A stretch of DNA of 64,000 bases from Bacillus luti (lineage in GTDB: Bacteria; Bacillota; Bacilli; Bacillales; Bacillaceae_G). Positions within the stretch are counted from its first letter, which is position 1, and the number at the start of each line of letters is the position of its first letter. Below are positions 42,885-54,573 of this stretch, piece after piece. The DNA is taken from positions 1 through 64,000 of the forward strand of contig NZ_MACI01000053.1 of the NCBI RefSeq assembly GCF_001884105.1, in the 5' to 3' direction. The notes below the pieces were generated by a model that worked only from the letters and a program-made list of their open reading frames with translations, was not told the DNA's origin and searched no databases. A program made the position numbers and the translations under genes.

Positions 42885-42924
42885 CCCTTGAATATGAGAT
42901 AAGTCTCATATTCAAGGGAAAAAA
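42879..42924. other. Perfect 21-bp inverted repeat overlapping the terminator
   Basis: TTTTTTCCCTTGAATATGAGA and its exact complement are separated by TAAG. In RNA it forms a very stable hairpin that would pair the terminator U-run. On the minus strand it would also end in T residues. It lies about 30 bases before the phosphatase start. Confidence 0.8.
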
Positions 42925-42953
42925 GATAATTACGGGAGAGGAGGATGAAATAA

Positions 42954-43721
42954 GTGATTGATTTACATTGTCACATTTTACCTGGTATCGACGATGGTGC
43001 ACAAACGGTAACAGATAGTTTAGCGATGGCACAAAAAGCTGTTCAAGAGGGGATCCATACAATTGTTGCAACACCACACCATCAAAATGGAAAATATGTA
43101 AATGAGCGTACTTCGATTATTCATCAAGTGAAACAATTAAATGATGAACTACAACAACATAATATCCCACTTACTATTTTACCGGGACAAGAGGTCAGAT
43201 TATATGGTGACTTACTAGAAGACTATGAAGCTGGTAAAATTGTTACTTTGAATGAAACGAATAAATATATATTCATTGAATTCCCGTCGAACCATGTACC
43301 TCGTTATGCGGAGCAACTACTATATGAATTACGTGTAAAAGGAATGATTCCAATTATCGTTCATCCAGAGCGTAACGCTGAGTTAATCGAGAGGCCGGAT
43401 AAGTTGTATAACCTTGTAAATAAAGGTGCATTAACGCAAGTGACGGCAGGTAGCTTACTAGGGAAATTCGGTAAAAAAATTAAAAAGTTTTCCCTGCAAC
43501 TGGTGGAATATAATTTAACACATATGATTGCATCAGATGCACATAATACGACATCAAGAGGATTTCATTTAGCAGAAAGCTACGAATTAATCGGAAAAGA
43601 ATTTGGATTGAGTGTGATGAGCGATTTAAAAGAAAATCCGTACTTATTAATTAGTGGAAAAGTCATTTATAAAGAAGATCCGGAACAAATTCGTCGTAAA
43701 AAATTGTTCGGTATTTTTTAA
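42954..43721 (+). CDS. CpsB/CapC-type manganese-dependent tyrosine phosphatase
   Basis: The 255-residue PHP-family phosphatase has the metal-binding motif IDLHCHILPGIDDG (residues 2-15) and further ligands in ATPHH, HPERN and SDAHN. It dephosphorylates the BY-kinase and so resets the export cycle. The start is GTG, with GAGAGGAGG upstream. It ends 11 bases before the EAR RNA. Confidence 0.93.
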   Translation: MIDLHCHILPGIDDGAQTVTDSLAMAQKAVQEGIHTIVATPHHQNGKYVNERTSIIHQVKQLNDELQQHNIPLTILPGQEVRLYGDLLEDYEAGKIVTLNETNKYIFIEFPSNHVPRYAEQLLYELRVKGMIPIIVHPERNAELIERPDKLYNLVNKGALTQVTAGSLLGKFGKKIKKFSLQLVEYNLTHMIASDAHNTTSRGFHLAESYELIGKEFGLSVMSDLKENPYLLISGKVIYKEDPEQIRRKKLFGIF

Positions 43722-43732
43722 ATAGAGAACTG

Positions 43733-43858
43733 GTGATGTCTCCTAACCGTTATCAATGGGGGCACTCGGTCGTGCTGTGGGTAGAAATTTTTATTTCGAA
43801 CCTACCTTAGACGCTTGTCGTCGGGAGTATGGCGTGAGGTTGGGTTAGATGCCCATCA
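43733..43858 (+). ncRNA. EAR element (eps-associated RNA, epsC motif), antitermination RNA
   Basis: A 126-base folded region lies between polysaccharide genes. An outer stem, TGATG with CATCA and CTAACC with GGTTAG, encloses three hairpins: GCAC/GTGC (GGGGGCACTCGGTCGTGC), GGTAG/CTACC, and ACGC/GCGT. Size, three-arm shape and location inside a capsule operon match the EAR class known from the B. subtilis eps operon, which promotes readthrough of distal terminators. An intrinsic terminator follows immediately. The class assignment is from memory of the family and was not checked against its covariance model. Confidence 0.75.
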
Positions 43859-43872
43859 TTTATTTATGATAG

Positions 43873-43922
43873 AAACTCTACCTATGGAGTTATAAAAATG
43901 ACTTTATAGGTAGGGTTTTTGT
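43873..43922 (+). terminator. Intrinsic terminator just downstream of the EAR element
   Basis: AAACTCTACCTAT pairs with ATAGGTAGGGTTT (one wobble), followed by T residues. It is placed between the RNA element and galU, so it is the first expected target of antitermination. Confidence 0.85.
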
Positions 43923-43962
43923 TATTGCTACATGAAAATAAAACAATATAGGAGGACTACAA

Positions 43963-44844
43963 TTGAAAAAAGTAAGAAAAGCGATTATTCCAGCAGCTGG
44001 TCTTGGGACAAGATTTTTACCAGCGACGAAAGCGATGCCGAAAGAAATGTTACCGATTGTTGATAAGCCAACGATTCAATACATAGTAGAAGAAGCGATA
44101 GAATCAGGGATTGAAGATATTATTATTGTGACTGGAAAAGGAAAGCGTGCGATTGAAGATCACTTTGATCATTCTTTTGAGTTAGAACAAAACCTTTTAG
44201 AAAAAGGAAAGCATGAAATACTTGAAAAAGTACAAGCTTCATCAAAAATTAATATTCATTACATAAGACAGAAAGAACCGAAAGGATTAGGGCATGCGGT
44301 ATGGTGCGCACGTAAATTCATTGGAAATGAACCATTTGCGGTATTACTTGGTGATGATATTGTGCAAGCAGAAACACCTTGTTTACGTCAATTGATGGAT
44401 CAATACGAAGGAACACAATCATCTGTTATTGGTGTACAAACAGTACCTGAAAATGAAACACATCGTTACGGTATTATCGATCCGGTTGAACAGAATGAGC
44501 GTAGTTATCAAGTGCGTCAATTTGTAGAAAAGCCAGCTCAAGGTACAGCACCATCTAATTTAGCAATTATGGGGCGTTACGTATTAACACCAGAAATTTT
44601 TACGTTCCTTGAAAATCAACAAACAGGTGCTGGTGGAGAAATTCAGTTGACAGATGCGATTCAACGATTAAATGAAATTCAACGTGTGTTTGCGTATGAT
44701 TTTGAAGGGACGCGTTACGATGTTGGGGAGAAATTTGGATTTATTAAGACGACAATTGAAATGGCACTTCAGCATGGGGAACTGAAAGAAGAATTGATGA
44801 AGTATATGAGTGAACTTGTAAGAAAAGAAAATGTATACGTATAA
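43963..44844 (+). CDS. galU: UTP-glucose-1-phosphate uridylyltransferase
   Basis: The 293-residue enzyme makes UDP-glucose. [21 protein letters not shown] (near residue 9 onward) is the nucleotide-binding signature, and EKPAQG and [12 protein letters not shown] are conserved. The start is TTG, after AGGAGG. With galE it supplies UDP-glucose and UDP-galactose to the polysaccharide. Confidence 0.93.
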   Translation: MKKVRKAIIPAAGLGTRFLPATKAMPKEMLPIVDKPTIQYIVEEAIESGIEDIIIVTGKGKRAIEDHFDHSFELEQNLLEKGKHEILEKVQASSKINIHYIRQKEPKGLGHAVWCARKFIGNEPFAVLLGDDIVQAETPCLRQLMDQYEGTQSSVIGVQTVPENETHRYGIIDPVEQNERSYQVRQFVEKPAQGTAPSNLAIMGRYVLTPEIFTFLENQQTGAGGEIQLTDAIQRLNEIQRVFAYDFEGTRYDVGEKFGFIKTTIEMALQHGELKEELMKYMSELVRKENVYV

Positions 44845-44861
44845 AGTGAGGTGGAAGGGCA

Positions 44862-45542
44862 TTGGCCTTAACGAAAGTAACCAGTGGAACTGTAAAGGAA
44901 CAAGGATTACTTGCTGCTGAAGAGGTAAATCAAAATGGATTGTATTTATTAGTGAAGCGTTTGATGGATATGTTTGGTGCGTTATGTGGTGTTATTTTGC
45001 TTTCACCTGTTTTTATTATTGTTACTATATTAATTAAGTTGGAAGATCCGAAAGGCCCTATTTTTTTTAAACAAGTTCGTATTGGAAAAGATGGGAAAGA
45101 GTTCGGAATGTATAAATTTCGTTCGATGGTAACAGATGCGGAAGAACGTTTAAAAGATTTATTGCAACATAATGAAGTATCGGGTGCTATGTTTAAAATG
45201 AAAGATGACCCACGTGTGACGAGAATAGGTAAATTTATTCGTAAAACAAGCATTGACGAATTACCACAGTTATTAAATGTTATAAAAGGTGAGATGAGTT
45301 TAGTTGGACCACGTCCGCCACTTCCAAGAGAAGTAAAGGAATATACCTCCTATGATAAGCAGAGGTTACTTGTCACTCCGGGGTGTACAGGATTGTGGCA
45401 AGTTACAGAAAGAAATAGTGTTGGATTTGCTGAAATGGTAGAATTAGATTTGAAATACATAAGAAATAGAAATATTTTCTATGATATAAAAATTATATTA
45501 AAAACAATAAAGGTATTATTAGGATCAAATAATGCATTTTAA
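44862..45542 (+). CDS. Priming sugar transferase (undecaprenyl-phosphate glycosyl-1-phosphate transferase)
   Basis: The 226-residue bacterial sugar transferase has one hydrophobic helix (about residues 38-59) and the catalytic block FKQVRIGKDGKEFGMYKFRSM. DPRVTRIGKFIRKTSIDELPQL and SLVGPRPPLPREV follow (each quoted within limits). It attaches the first sugar phosphate to the lipid carrier and starts each repeat unit. The start is TTG, after GTGAGGTGG. The sugar used cannot be read from sequence. Confidence 0.9.
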   Translation: MALTKVTSGTVKEQGLLAAEEVNQNGLYLLVKRLMDMFGALCGVILLSPVFIIVTILIKLEDPKGPIFFKQVRIGKDGKEFGMYKFRSMVTDAEERLKDLLQHNEVSGAMFKMKDDPRVTRIGKFIRKTSIDELPQLLNVIKGEMSLVGPRPPLPREVKEYTSYDKQRLLVTPGCTGLWQVTERNSVGFAEMVELDLKYIRNRNIFYDIKIILKTIKVLLGSNNAF

Positions 45543-45560
45543 AAAGGGGTTTAAACAGTC

Positions 45561-46505
45561 ATGAAAAAAGATTCTAAAATTTATGTAGCAGGTCACCGTG
45601 GATTAGTTGGTTCAGCTATTTTACGTAAATTAGAAGAACAAGGCTATACAAATTTAGTATATAAAACAAGTAAAGAATTAGATTTACGTGATCCAAGACA
45701 AGTAGAAGAGTTTTTCCAGACAGAAAAAATTGATTATGTATTTTTGGCAGCAGCTAAAGTAGGCGGAATTGTTGCAAATAATCAATATCCGGCGGACTTT
45801 ATTCGTGATAATTTAATGATTCAAACGAATGTAATTGATTCAGCATATCGTTCGGGTGTAGAGAAGTTACTATTTTTAGGTAGTACTTGTATTTATCCAA
45901 AATTAGCTCCGCAACCTTTAAAAGAAGAATATTTATTGACAGGCGAGTTAGAGCCAACGAATGAGCCGTATGCACTTGCCAAAATTGCAGGTATTAAAAT
46001 GTGTGAATCATACAACCGTCAATATGGTACAAAGTATATTTCAGCAATGCCAACAAATTTGTATGGTGAAAATGATAACTTTGACTTACATACATCACAT
46101 GTATTACCAGCGTTAATTCGTAAATTCCATGAAGCAAAAGAAAATAATGCTGAGTTTGTAGAAGTTTGGGGAACGGGTACGCCATTACGTGAGTTCCTAT
46201 ATTCTGATGATTTGGCAGATGCTTGTGTATACTTAATGAATAACTATGAAGGAAATGAAATTGTAAACATTGGTGTAGGTGAAGATTTATCTATTAAAGA
46301 ACTTGCTGAGAAAGTAAAAGCTACAGTAGGTTTTGCTGGAGAGCTTCGTTTTGATACTTCTAAGCCAGATGGTACGCCCCGAAAATTAGTAGATGTGACT
46401 AAGATTAATGCTTTAGGATGGAAGGCAACAACTTCTTTAGATGAAGGTTTAAAGAAAGCATATGATTGGTTTTTGCAAACAGAAAAAGAATTAGTAAGAA
46501 AATAA
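45561..46505 (+). CDS. fcl: GDP-L-fucose synthase
   Basis: The 314-residue short-chain dehydrogenase fold protein has NADP-binding [12 protein letters not shown] (residues 9-20), LGSTCIYPK with the catalytic serine and YALAKIAG with Tyr/Lys. It converts GDP-4-keto-6-deoxy-mannose to GDP-L-fucose. It is paired with the dehydratase gene downstream, here in the order fcl then gmd. AAGGGG precedes the ATG. Confidence 0.93.
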   Translation: MKKDSKIYVAGHRGLVGSAILRKLEEQGYTNLVYKTSKELDLRDPRQVEEFFQTEKIDYVFLAAAKVGGIVANNQYPADFIRDNLMIQTNVIDSAYRSGVEKLLFLGSTCIYPKLAPQPLKEEYLLTGELEPTNEPYALAKIAGIKMCESYNRQYGTKYISAMPTNLYGENDNFDLHTSHVLPALIRKFHEAKENNAEFVEVWGTGTPLREFLYSDDLADACVYLMNNYEGNEIVNIGVGEDLSIKELAEKVKATVGFAGELRFDTSKPDGTPRKLVDVTKINALGWKATTSLDEGLKKAYDWFLQTEKELVRK

Positions 46506-46530
46506 CAAAAAAAAATAATAATAGAGATAA

Positions 46531-48778
<2,248 letters not shown>

Positions 48779-48812
48779 TAAAATAACATCTTAGAATAAG
48801 GAAGTGAATAGA

Positions 48813-50090
48813 TTGAAGTCGATTTTAATAACAAACGCATATTCCTATAAGAATAAAGGAGATGCAGGAATAATACTTTCCATGATTGATTTATTAAAAG
48901 AAAAGTATCCCGATGCTCATATACAAATAATGTCTAGAAACTATAATGAGAACAAGGAATATTATGATGAAATATATGACAATGTGACGTCTATCAAACC
49001 AATTTGGTATATCAATAATAAACATAACCATAATAAAATACTACAGTTGTTTTTTGCTGTGATATCGCTTCTAAAGTGCATGTTGATTATGTTATTTTAT
49101 CTGCTGTTAAAAGATAAGCTAAAAACAGTGAATTTTATAAAGAAAAATGAATCAATAATGGCATATTTAGATGCAAATATGGTTTGCAGCTGTGGAGGAG
49201 GCTATTTGTTCTCAACTAATAAATGGCCGATTAGTATTGGTTTATATCAACATTTATTTCATATATATTTAGGGAAATTTTTCAATAAAAAGGTGATAAT
49301 GTTCCCGCAATCTATAGGTCCGATTAATAAAAAAATAGATAAGATATTAACTAGTAAATTATTAAAAAAAGTGGATATGATTTATCCTAGAGAAGAGTTT
49401 TCTTATCAATTTCTCATTGAATCTGGATTTAGTTCAGAGCGTGTAAATAAGTTGCCAGATGTTGCTTTTACGATGGGAATAGAAAAATATCCTTTAAAAG
49501 ATATTGAGGGATTAAAAATTGGTATCACTGTACTAGATTGGCATTGGGCTTATTCGGATGTAGAGGAAGGGAAAAAAAAGGTAGATGGTTACATCAATAG
49601 TACAGCGAATGCCCTCAGAATTTTAATGGAAAAATATAAGGCTAAAGTTTATATTGTGCCACAAGTTGTTGTGGGTAAAGAAGATTCTGATATGGCAGTT
49701 TCTAAGCAACTATTTAATAAGCTTGATGATCCAGATAATACAGTACTTATTGAAGAAGATCTATCAGCAAAACAATTGAAATATTTGTATGGGAATTTTG
49801 ACTTATTCATAGGATCACGAATGCACTCTTGTATATTTGCAATAGGTGCGGGGGTTCCTACCATTGGTTTAGCATATCAACCTAAAACAGTTGGTACTTT
49901 TGAATTAATTGGATTAAAGCAAAGAACCTTTAATGTGGATAATTTTTCGACAGAAGAACTTGTAGAAATGTGTGAACTAATTTTGACAAACTTAGAGACA
50001 GAAAATCAATTAAACAGACAAGTTGCAGATGCTACGGATAAAAATATAAGAACTTGTTTAAATGAATATTTTAATCAGAATATTTCATAG
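48813..50090 (+). CDS. Polysaccharide pyruvyl transferase family protein
   Basis: I prefer the TTG at 48813, 8 bases after AAGGAAG. The GTG at 48804 overlaps that site. The 425-residue protein has NKGDAGIILSMIDLLK near the start, SCGGGYLF in the middle and SRMHSCIFAIGAGVPTIGLAY near the C terminus, all typical of the CsaB/WcaK family. It would add a ketal pyruvate to a sugar, giving a negative charge. The acceptor is unknown. The DNA is AT-rich. Confidence 0.83.
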   Translation: MKSILITNAYSYKNKGDAGIILSMIDLLKEKYPDAHIQIMSRNYNENKEYYDEIYDNVTSIKPIWYINNKHNHNKILQLFFAVISLLKCMLIMLFYLLLKDKLKTVNFIKKNESIMAYLDANMVCSCGGGYLFSTNKWPISIGLYQHLFHIYLGKFFNKKVIMFPQSIGPINKKIDKILTSKLLKKVDMIYPREEFSYQFLIESGFSSERVNKLPDVAFTMGIEKYPLKDIEGLKIGITVLDWHWAYSDVEEGKKKVDGYINSTANALRILMEKYKAKVYIVPQVVVGKEDSDMAVSKQLFNKLDDPDNTVLIEEDLSAKQLKYLYGNFDLFIGSRMHSCIFAIGAGVPTIGLAYQPKTVGTFELIGLKQRTFNVDNFSTEELVEMCELILTNLETENQLNRQVADATDKNIRTCLNEYFNQNIS

Positions 50091-50142
50091 GAAGTATAGT
50101 GTTAGTTTAGTTTGATAAAAAACTATTAAAACAATAGGAGTT

Positions 50143-50182
50143 AAAAACACATCATTGAATGTATTCAATGATGTGTTTTTAT
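50143..50182 (+). terminator. Strong terminator inside the polysaccharide locus
   Basis: AAAAACACATCATTGAAT is matched base for base by ATTCAATGATGTGTTTTT with only GT between them. The stem is 16 bp once a minimal loop is allowed. It stands between two genes of the same direction and would split the operon without antitermination. Confidence 0.9.
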
Positions 50183-50614
50183 AGTAAAATAATAAAATTT
50201 ATTTATTAAATTTTAAATAATTATAAACGTAGGTTTAGATGACCTAACAAATAAATTGATATAGAGTTAAATTAATTTTCCGATGTATTTAAGCTTTATT
50301 TTGCAGGGGACACTATCTGTAATAAAATAAAAGCTATAATAAGGATAGAAATTAGTGAAGTTTAACTATAATTTAATAGTATGTTCATGAAGCATAGTAA
50401 TCAACTTTTGTAGCTTTGGGTGGACTTTTGTGTTGCTACGCATAAAAAAATATATTGAAAATGTTAATTGGATCTTAGATACCTAAATAAAAAAGAAAAA
50501 ATTGTTAACGATTTTTTTCAAATTCATTAACAAAATATAGTCGGATTTTTAAGTGTATTAAATGTGTCGAAAAATTAATATAAGTTTATACGTAAAAATA
50601 GTTAGGATGATTTT
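50183..50614. other. AT-rich 430-base gap without a supported gene
   Basis: I see no ORF with a ribosome site, no inverted-repeat pair of an insertion sequence and no clear promoter. A TTGTTAA/TTAACAA pair lies near 50500-50535. One minus-strand stretch near 50395-50450 is open for 25 codons but is not recognisable. It may be the decayed site of a lost gene in the variable core. Confidence 0.4.
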
Positions 50615-52054
50615 ATGTATGGTTTGAATAACAAATTAATGAAAAAACAATTGGTTATTTATAGTATTGTGATTATTTTCTTATTGGTAATGTCTTTTAC
50701 TTATTTTGATATTATGTACATCTTACCTGTAGTATTGTGTATGATACTTTTTATAGTTTTTACTTTAAGTATATCGGGTACAGCTATATATAAAATAAGA
50801 GATTTAATTAAAAAAGTCAAAAAAGATTATTTGTTAGTAATTCCATTTTATATCGGTTGTCTTTCTTTCAGAGTAAGGGATGTTAATGCAATAGAAGAAA
50901 CTCCCCTAGATATCGCATCTTTAATCAGGGTCATTATGTGGATGATTCCAATTATAGTTTGTCTATTATATATTATAAAGTCAAATAAGCTTATATTGGA
51001 AGGGTTTAAGGGGATTATATTTATGATGACAATTTATGCCCTGTATGCTTTGATTTCATCATTTTATTCTGTGATTCCCACATTATCTTTTTATAGATCT
51101 GTAGAGCTATTGGTAGTAATAATAGTAGTGTCATATGTCAGTAATAAAATTCGAAATTTGGATGAATTAAGAGTGTTTCTTAATTTAAATTATTTTATTT
51201 TAACGTGTTTAATTTTTATTACATGGATTATTTTTCCGTTTCTACCTAATTTGGTGAGTTTTGGTTTTGGTGATGGAGGAGGTACAAAATTTCAACTAGG
51301 AGGGGTATTTATACATCCTAATGCACTAGGAACAATTGCGACGATAGTATTTATAATCTCCTTTTTCAGAACATTACGTACTAAAATTTTACGTGAAAAA
51401 TATATGTATGCATGGATAACTTTATTTAGCTTTATCACCTTATTTTCGACGGTCAGTAGGACAAATCTCTTAATAGCGGTAGGAGTGACCGTAATAGCCC
51501 TAATGGTTAGCAAGTACTATAAAGTTTTAATAATGATGTTTAACTTAAGTGTTATTACAATTCTTATAATTCCTTTTATAAGAGAAAAATTAATAGATTT
51601 TTTCATGAGAGGACAAGATCTAAGTTTATTATTTAGTTTGTCAGAAAGACTTCCTATATGGAATGCTGCAATACAAGTTTCTCAAAATAAACCTATTTTA
51701 GGTCATGGATTCGTTTCTTCTAGAGTAATTATGCCAGACGCTTACCGTGTAGCTCATTTTGCACCCACAAGCGCTCATAATAGCTTTTTAGATGTACTAG
51801 TTAATTTAGGATATACGGGAATGATTTTAATAATCATTATATTTCTTTATATGTGGATACTATTATTGAAAAATTATAAGAAGCTAAAGCATATTAATAT
51901 CGAATTATTAGCTATTGTATTTTGTATTTCAATAGCTGCCATGACTGGTGTAAGTTTTGGGGGACAAGTTGACCATAAATTTTTAATTACTATTATAGCT
52001 ATAGCTGTTTTACAAAAAGCTAATTTGTTATTAAAAGATTACAAATTGTCTTAA
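50615..52054 (+). CDS. Wzy-type polysaccharide polymerase / O-antigen ligase family protein
   Basis: The 479-residue membrane protein has about twelve segments and a large external loop. The loop holds GHGFVSSR and HNSFLDVLVNLGYTGM, the pattern of the Wzy_C/O-antigen ligase family. It would join repeat units on the outer face. TTAGGATG precedes the ATG. It is AT-rich, like its neighbours, and follows the internal terminator and gap. Confidence 0.82.
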   Translation: MYGLNNKLMKKQLVIYSIVIIFLLVMSFTYFDIMYILPVVLCMILFIVFTLSISGTAIYKIRDLIKKVKKDYLLVIPFYIGCLSFRVRDVNAIEETPLDIASLIRVIMWMIPIIVCLLYIIKSNKLILEGFKGIIFMMTIYALYALISSFYSVIPTLSFYRSVELLVVIIVVSYVSNKIRNLDELRVFLNLNYFILTCLIFITWIIFPFLPNLVSFGFGDGGGTKFQLGGVFIHPNALGTIATIVFIISFFRTLRTKILREKYMYAWITLFSFITLFSTVSRTNLLIAVGVTVIALMVSKYYKVLIMMFNLSVITILIIPFIREKLIDFFMRGQDLSLLFSLSERLPIWNAAIQVSQNKPILGHGFVSSRVIMPDAYRVAHFAPTSAHNSFLDVLVNLGYTGMILIIIIFLYMWILLLKNYKKLKHINIELLAIVFCISIAAMTGVSFGGQVDHKFLITIIAIAVLQKANLLLKDYKLS

Positions 52055-52138
52055 GTAAATAATAGAAAAAATTTAGAGTTAAACGTTTAGCTAGAAACTG
52101 ATATTTAAAATATAATTTTAAATTAAAGGAGTATAATA

Positions 52139-53365
52139 ATGAAGGTGCTTATATCAGCATACGCCTGTGAACCTCAGGCTGGATCCGAGCCAGGAGTAGG
52201 GTGGAATTGGGTTTATCAAATTGCCAAAAATGGGGATCAGGTATGGGTAGTTACTAGACCGATGCATAAAAAAATAATAGAAAACTATTTAAAGAGTATA
52301 GATTTAGAGATAAGAAAAAATATGAATTTTTTGTATTATGATATTCCAATTTGGAAGAGAAAGAGGGGAGGAAGAGGAGTTCATGCTCACTACCAATTAT
52401 GGCAATTAGGTATTTATAAAGTATGTAAGCAGTTAATAAAAGATTATGATATTGATTTAATTCATCATATAACTTTTGTAAGTACTAGGTTTCCAAGTTT
52501 CTTAGGGTTGTTAGGGAAACCTTTTGTGTTTGGTCCAGTTGCGGGAGGAGAAAAACCACCTAGAAGCTTAACAAAAGGATATTCTTTAAAAGGAAAGCTG
52601 AAAGATACCGTTAGAAATCTAACAATGTTATCTGTAAAGGTAAATCCTTTAATGCATATGACCTTTAAAACTGCCGATAAAATAATCGTAACCTCGAAGC
52701 AAACTAAAGATGTTATACCAAAAAGATATCATTCAAAAACAGAAATAGGTTTTGCAATTGGGATTGATAAAATTTGCACTGATTTGAATAGAAAAGAGTT
52801 TGATCAATTTAGAGTATTATATGTAGGGAACTTACTTTATTGGAAGGGTGTTCACTTAGCTTTAAAATCCTTTGATAGTTTTAATATGAAAATTCAAAAT
52901 AAAAATAGTATATTTGCATTAATAGGTGATGGTCCTGATAAAAATTGGTTAAAAAGTCAAGGGAAAGGACTAGAATCTAAAGACCAGATTAAATGGCTAG
53001 GGAAAATGGATAGATTAGAACTTATGGAAGTTTATAAAGAGTATGATGTACTATTATTTCCTAGTTTACATGATTCTGGGGGAATGGTTGTATTAGAGGC
53101 ATTAGCTAATGGGTTACCAGTAATCTGTCTAGATATTGGAGGACCTGGAACAATTATTAACGAAGATTGTGGTATGGCTGTTAATGTAAATGGAAAATCT
53201 GAAGACCAGATAATTTTAGAGTTAAGTGAAGGTTTGAGTAAATATTATAAAGATAAGGATAAATTGAGAACTGATTCTAAGCAGGCGATTAAAAGGGCTG
53301 AAGACTTTGTTTGGGAAAATTTAGTTGAAGATGTGTATAAATCTTTATCTTACAAAAGAGGTTAA
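52139..53365 (+). CDS. Glycosyltransferase, GT4-like
   Basis: The 408-residue GT-B enzyme has an N-terminal ISAYACEPQAGSEPGVGW (near 4-21), FGPVAGGE in the middle, and HDSGGMVVLEALANGLPVI near the C terminus carrying the nucleotide-sugar-binding acidic motif. AAAGGAG precedes the ATG. It is one of three adjacent glycosyltransferases in the variable core. Donor and linkage are unknown. Confidence 0.86.
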   Translation: MKVLISAYACEPQAGSEPGVGWNWVYQIAKNGDQVWVVTRPMHKKIIENYLKSIDLEIRKNMNFLYYDIPIWKRKRGGRGVHAHYQLWQLGIYKVCKQLIKDYDIDLIHHITFVSTRFPSFLGLLGKPFVFGPVAGGEKPPRSLTKGYSLKGKLKDTVRNLTMLSVKVNPLMHMTFKTADKIIVTSKQTKDVIPKRYHSKTEIGFAIGIDKICTDLNRKEFDQFRVLYVGNLLYWKGVHLALKSFDSFNMKIQNKNSIFALIGDGPDKNWLKSQGKGLESKDQIKWLGKMDRLELMEVYKEYDVLLFPSLHDSGGMVVLEALANGLPVICLDIGGPGTIINEDCGMAVNVNGKSEDQIILELSEGLSKYYKDKDKLRTDSKQAIKRAEDFVWENLVEDVYKSLSYKRG

Positions 53366-53370
53366 CTACT

Positions 53371-54573
53371 ATGCGAGTGTTATTTATTCATAATTATTAT
53401 CAACAAAGTGGTGGAGAAGATAACGTTGTTGCTCAAGAAATGATGTTATTAAAAAAATATGGAATAGATGTACAATTATACTCGGTCCATAATGATGAAA
53501 TTAAACAAAAAAGTAAATTTAGTAAAGCGAAATTGGCCGTGGAGGCCGTATGGTCATATACAGAATATAAAAAAATGAAAAATTATTTAATGGAAATAAA
53601 GCCTGATGTAGTTCACGTACACAATTTTTTTCCATTACTTTCTCCCTCAATCTATTATGCTTGCCAAAAATTAGGTATACCAATTGTACAAACGCTGCAT
53701 AATTATCGTTTGATTTGTCCATCAGCAATGCTAATGAGGAATAATCAGATTTGCGAAAATTGCCTTGATTCCTCATTATGGAATGCTGTTAAATACGGTT
53801 GCTATAGAGATTCAAGAGCACAAACCCTTCCTGTTACAATGATGATTAAATTTAACAGGATAATTGGAACTTGGGAAAATACTGTAGATAGATATATAGC
53901 TCTTACAAACTTTTCAAAGAAAAAGTTTACTCAAGGTGGAATTTCGGAAAGTAAAATAGTAGTAAAGCCTAATTTTCTTATGCAAAATTCTGAACAGATA
54001 CATAGGAATTTGGATGAAGAGTATATTCTTTTTGTGGGGAGAATCTCTGAAGAAAAAGGGATTAGAAATTTACTGAATGCATGGAAGCAGATAGATAATA
54101 AGAAGGGCACAAAATTATATATCATTGGTGATGGGCCAGATAAAAAAATGCTAGAGTCGGAACATTTCGCAGATGATATTTGTTTTTTAGGTAAAAAAGA
54201 TTCGAAAGATGTACTTTTTTACATGAAAAATGCCAAATATCTTATTGTCCCCTCAATATGGTACGAAGGTTTCCCTATGACTATTGTAGAGGCATATTCA
54301 GTCGGGACCCCTGTATTATGTAGTAAAATAGGATCCCTGCAAGAAGTTGTTATAAATGGTGAAACGGGTTTTCATTTTAAACATAATAATATAGAAGAAA
54401 TAACTTCCGTTATTCAAAAATCATTAAATTACGAAGGATATGGTAATATGAGGGGAAATGTTTCGGATGTATTTAGGACTCATTACACAGAAAGTGTTAA
54501 TTTTAATTATTTGATGAGTATATATAGTGAAGTAATTAAGGAGAAAAAAAATGAATCGAAAAGAACAATATGA
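53371..54573 (+). CDS. Glycosyltransferase, GT4-like
   Basis: The 400-residue GT-B enzyme has an N-terminal IHNYYQQSGGEDNVVAQE, VHVHNFFPLLSP in the middle, and WYEGFPMTIVEAYSVGTPVL in the C-terminal domain. It begins 5 bases after the preceding gene and overlaps the next one by 23. A cysteine pair, CENCLDSSLW, near residues 128-137 is seen in some members. Confidence 0.86.
   Translation: MRVLFIHNYYQQSGGEDNVVAQEMMLLKKYGIDVQLYSVHNDEIKQKSKFSKAKLAVEAVWSYTEYKKMKNYLMEIKPDVVHVHNFFPLLSPSIYYACQKLGIPIVQTLHNYRLICPSAMLMRNNQICENCLDSSLWNAVKYGCYRDSRAQTLPVTMMIKFNRIIGTWENTVDRYIALTNFSKKKFTQGGISESKIVVKPNFLMQNSEQIHRNLDEEYILFVGRISEEKGIRNLLNAWKQIDNKKGTKLYIIGDGPDKKMLESEHFADDICFLGKKDSKDVLFYMKNAKYLIVPSIWYEGFPMTIVEAYSVGTPVLCSKIGSLQEVVINGETGFHFKHNNIEEITSVIQKSLNYEGYGNMRGNVSDVFRTHYTESVNFNYLMSIYSEVIKEKKNESKRTI

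Noticed and set aside
50395-50450. Minus-strand 25-codon stretch in the gap before the polymerase gene, considered as a transposase remnant
   Set aside because: The peptide is too short to place in any family, and no terminal repeats or target duplication were found nearby.
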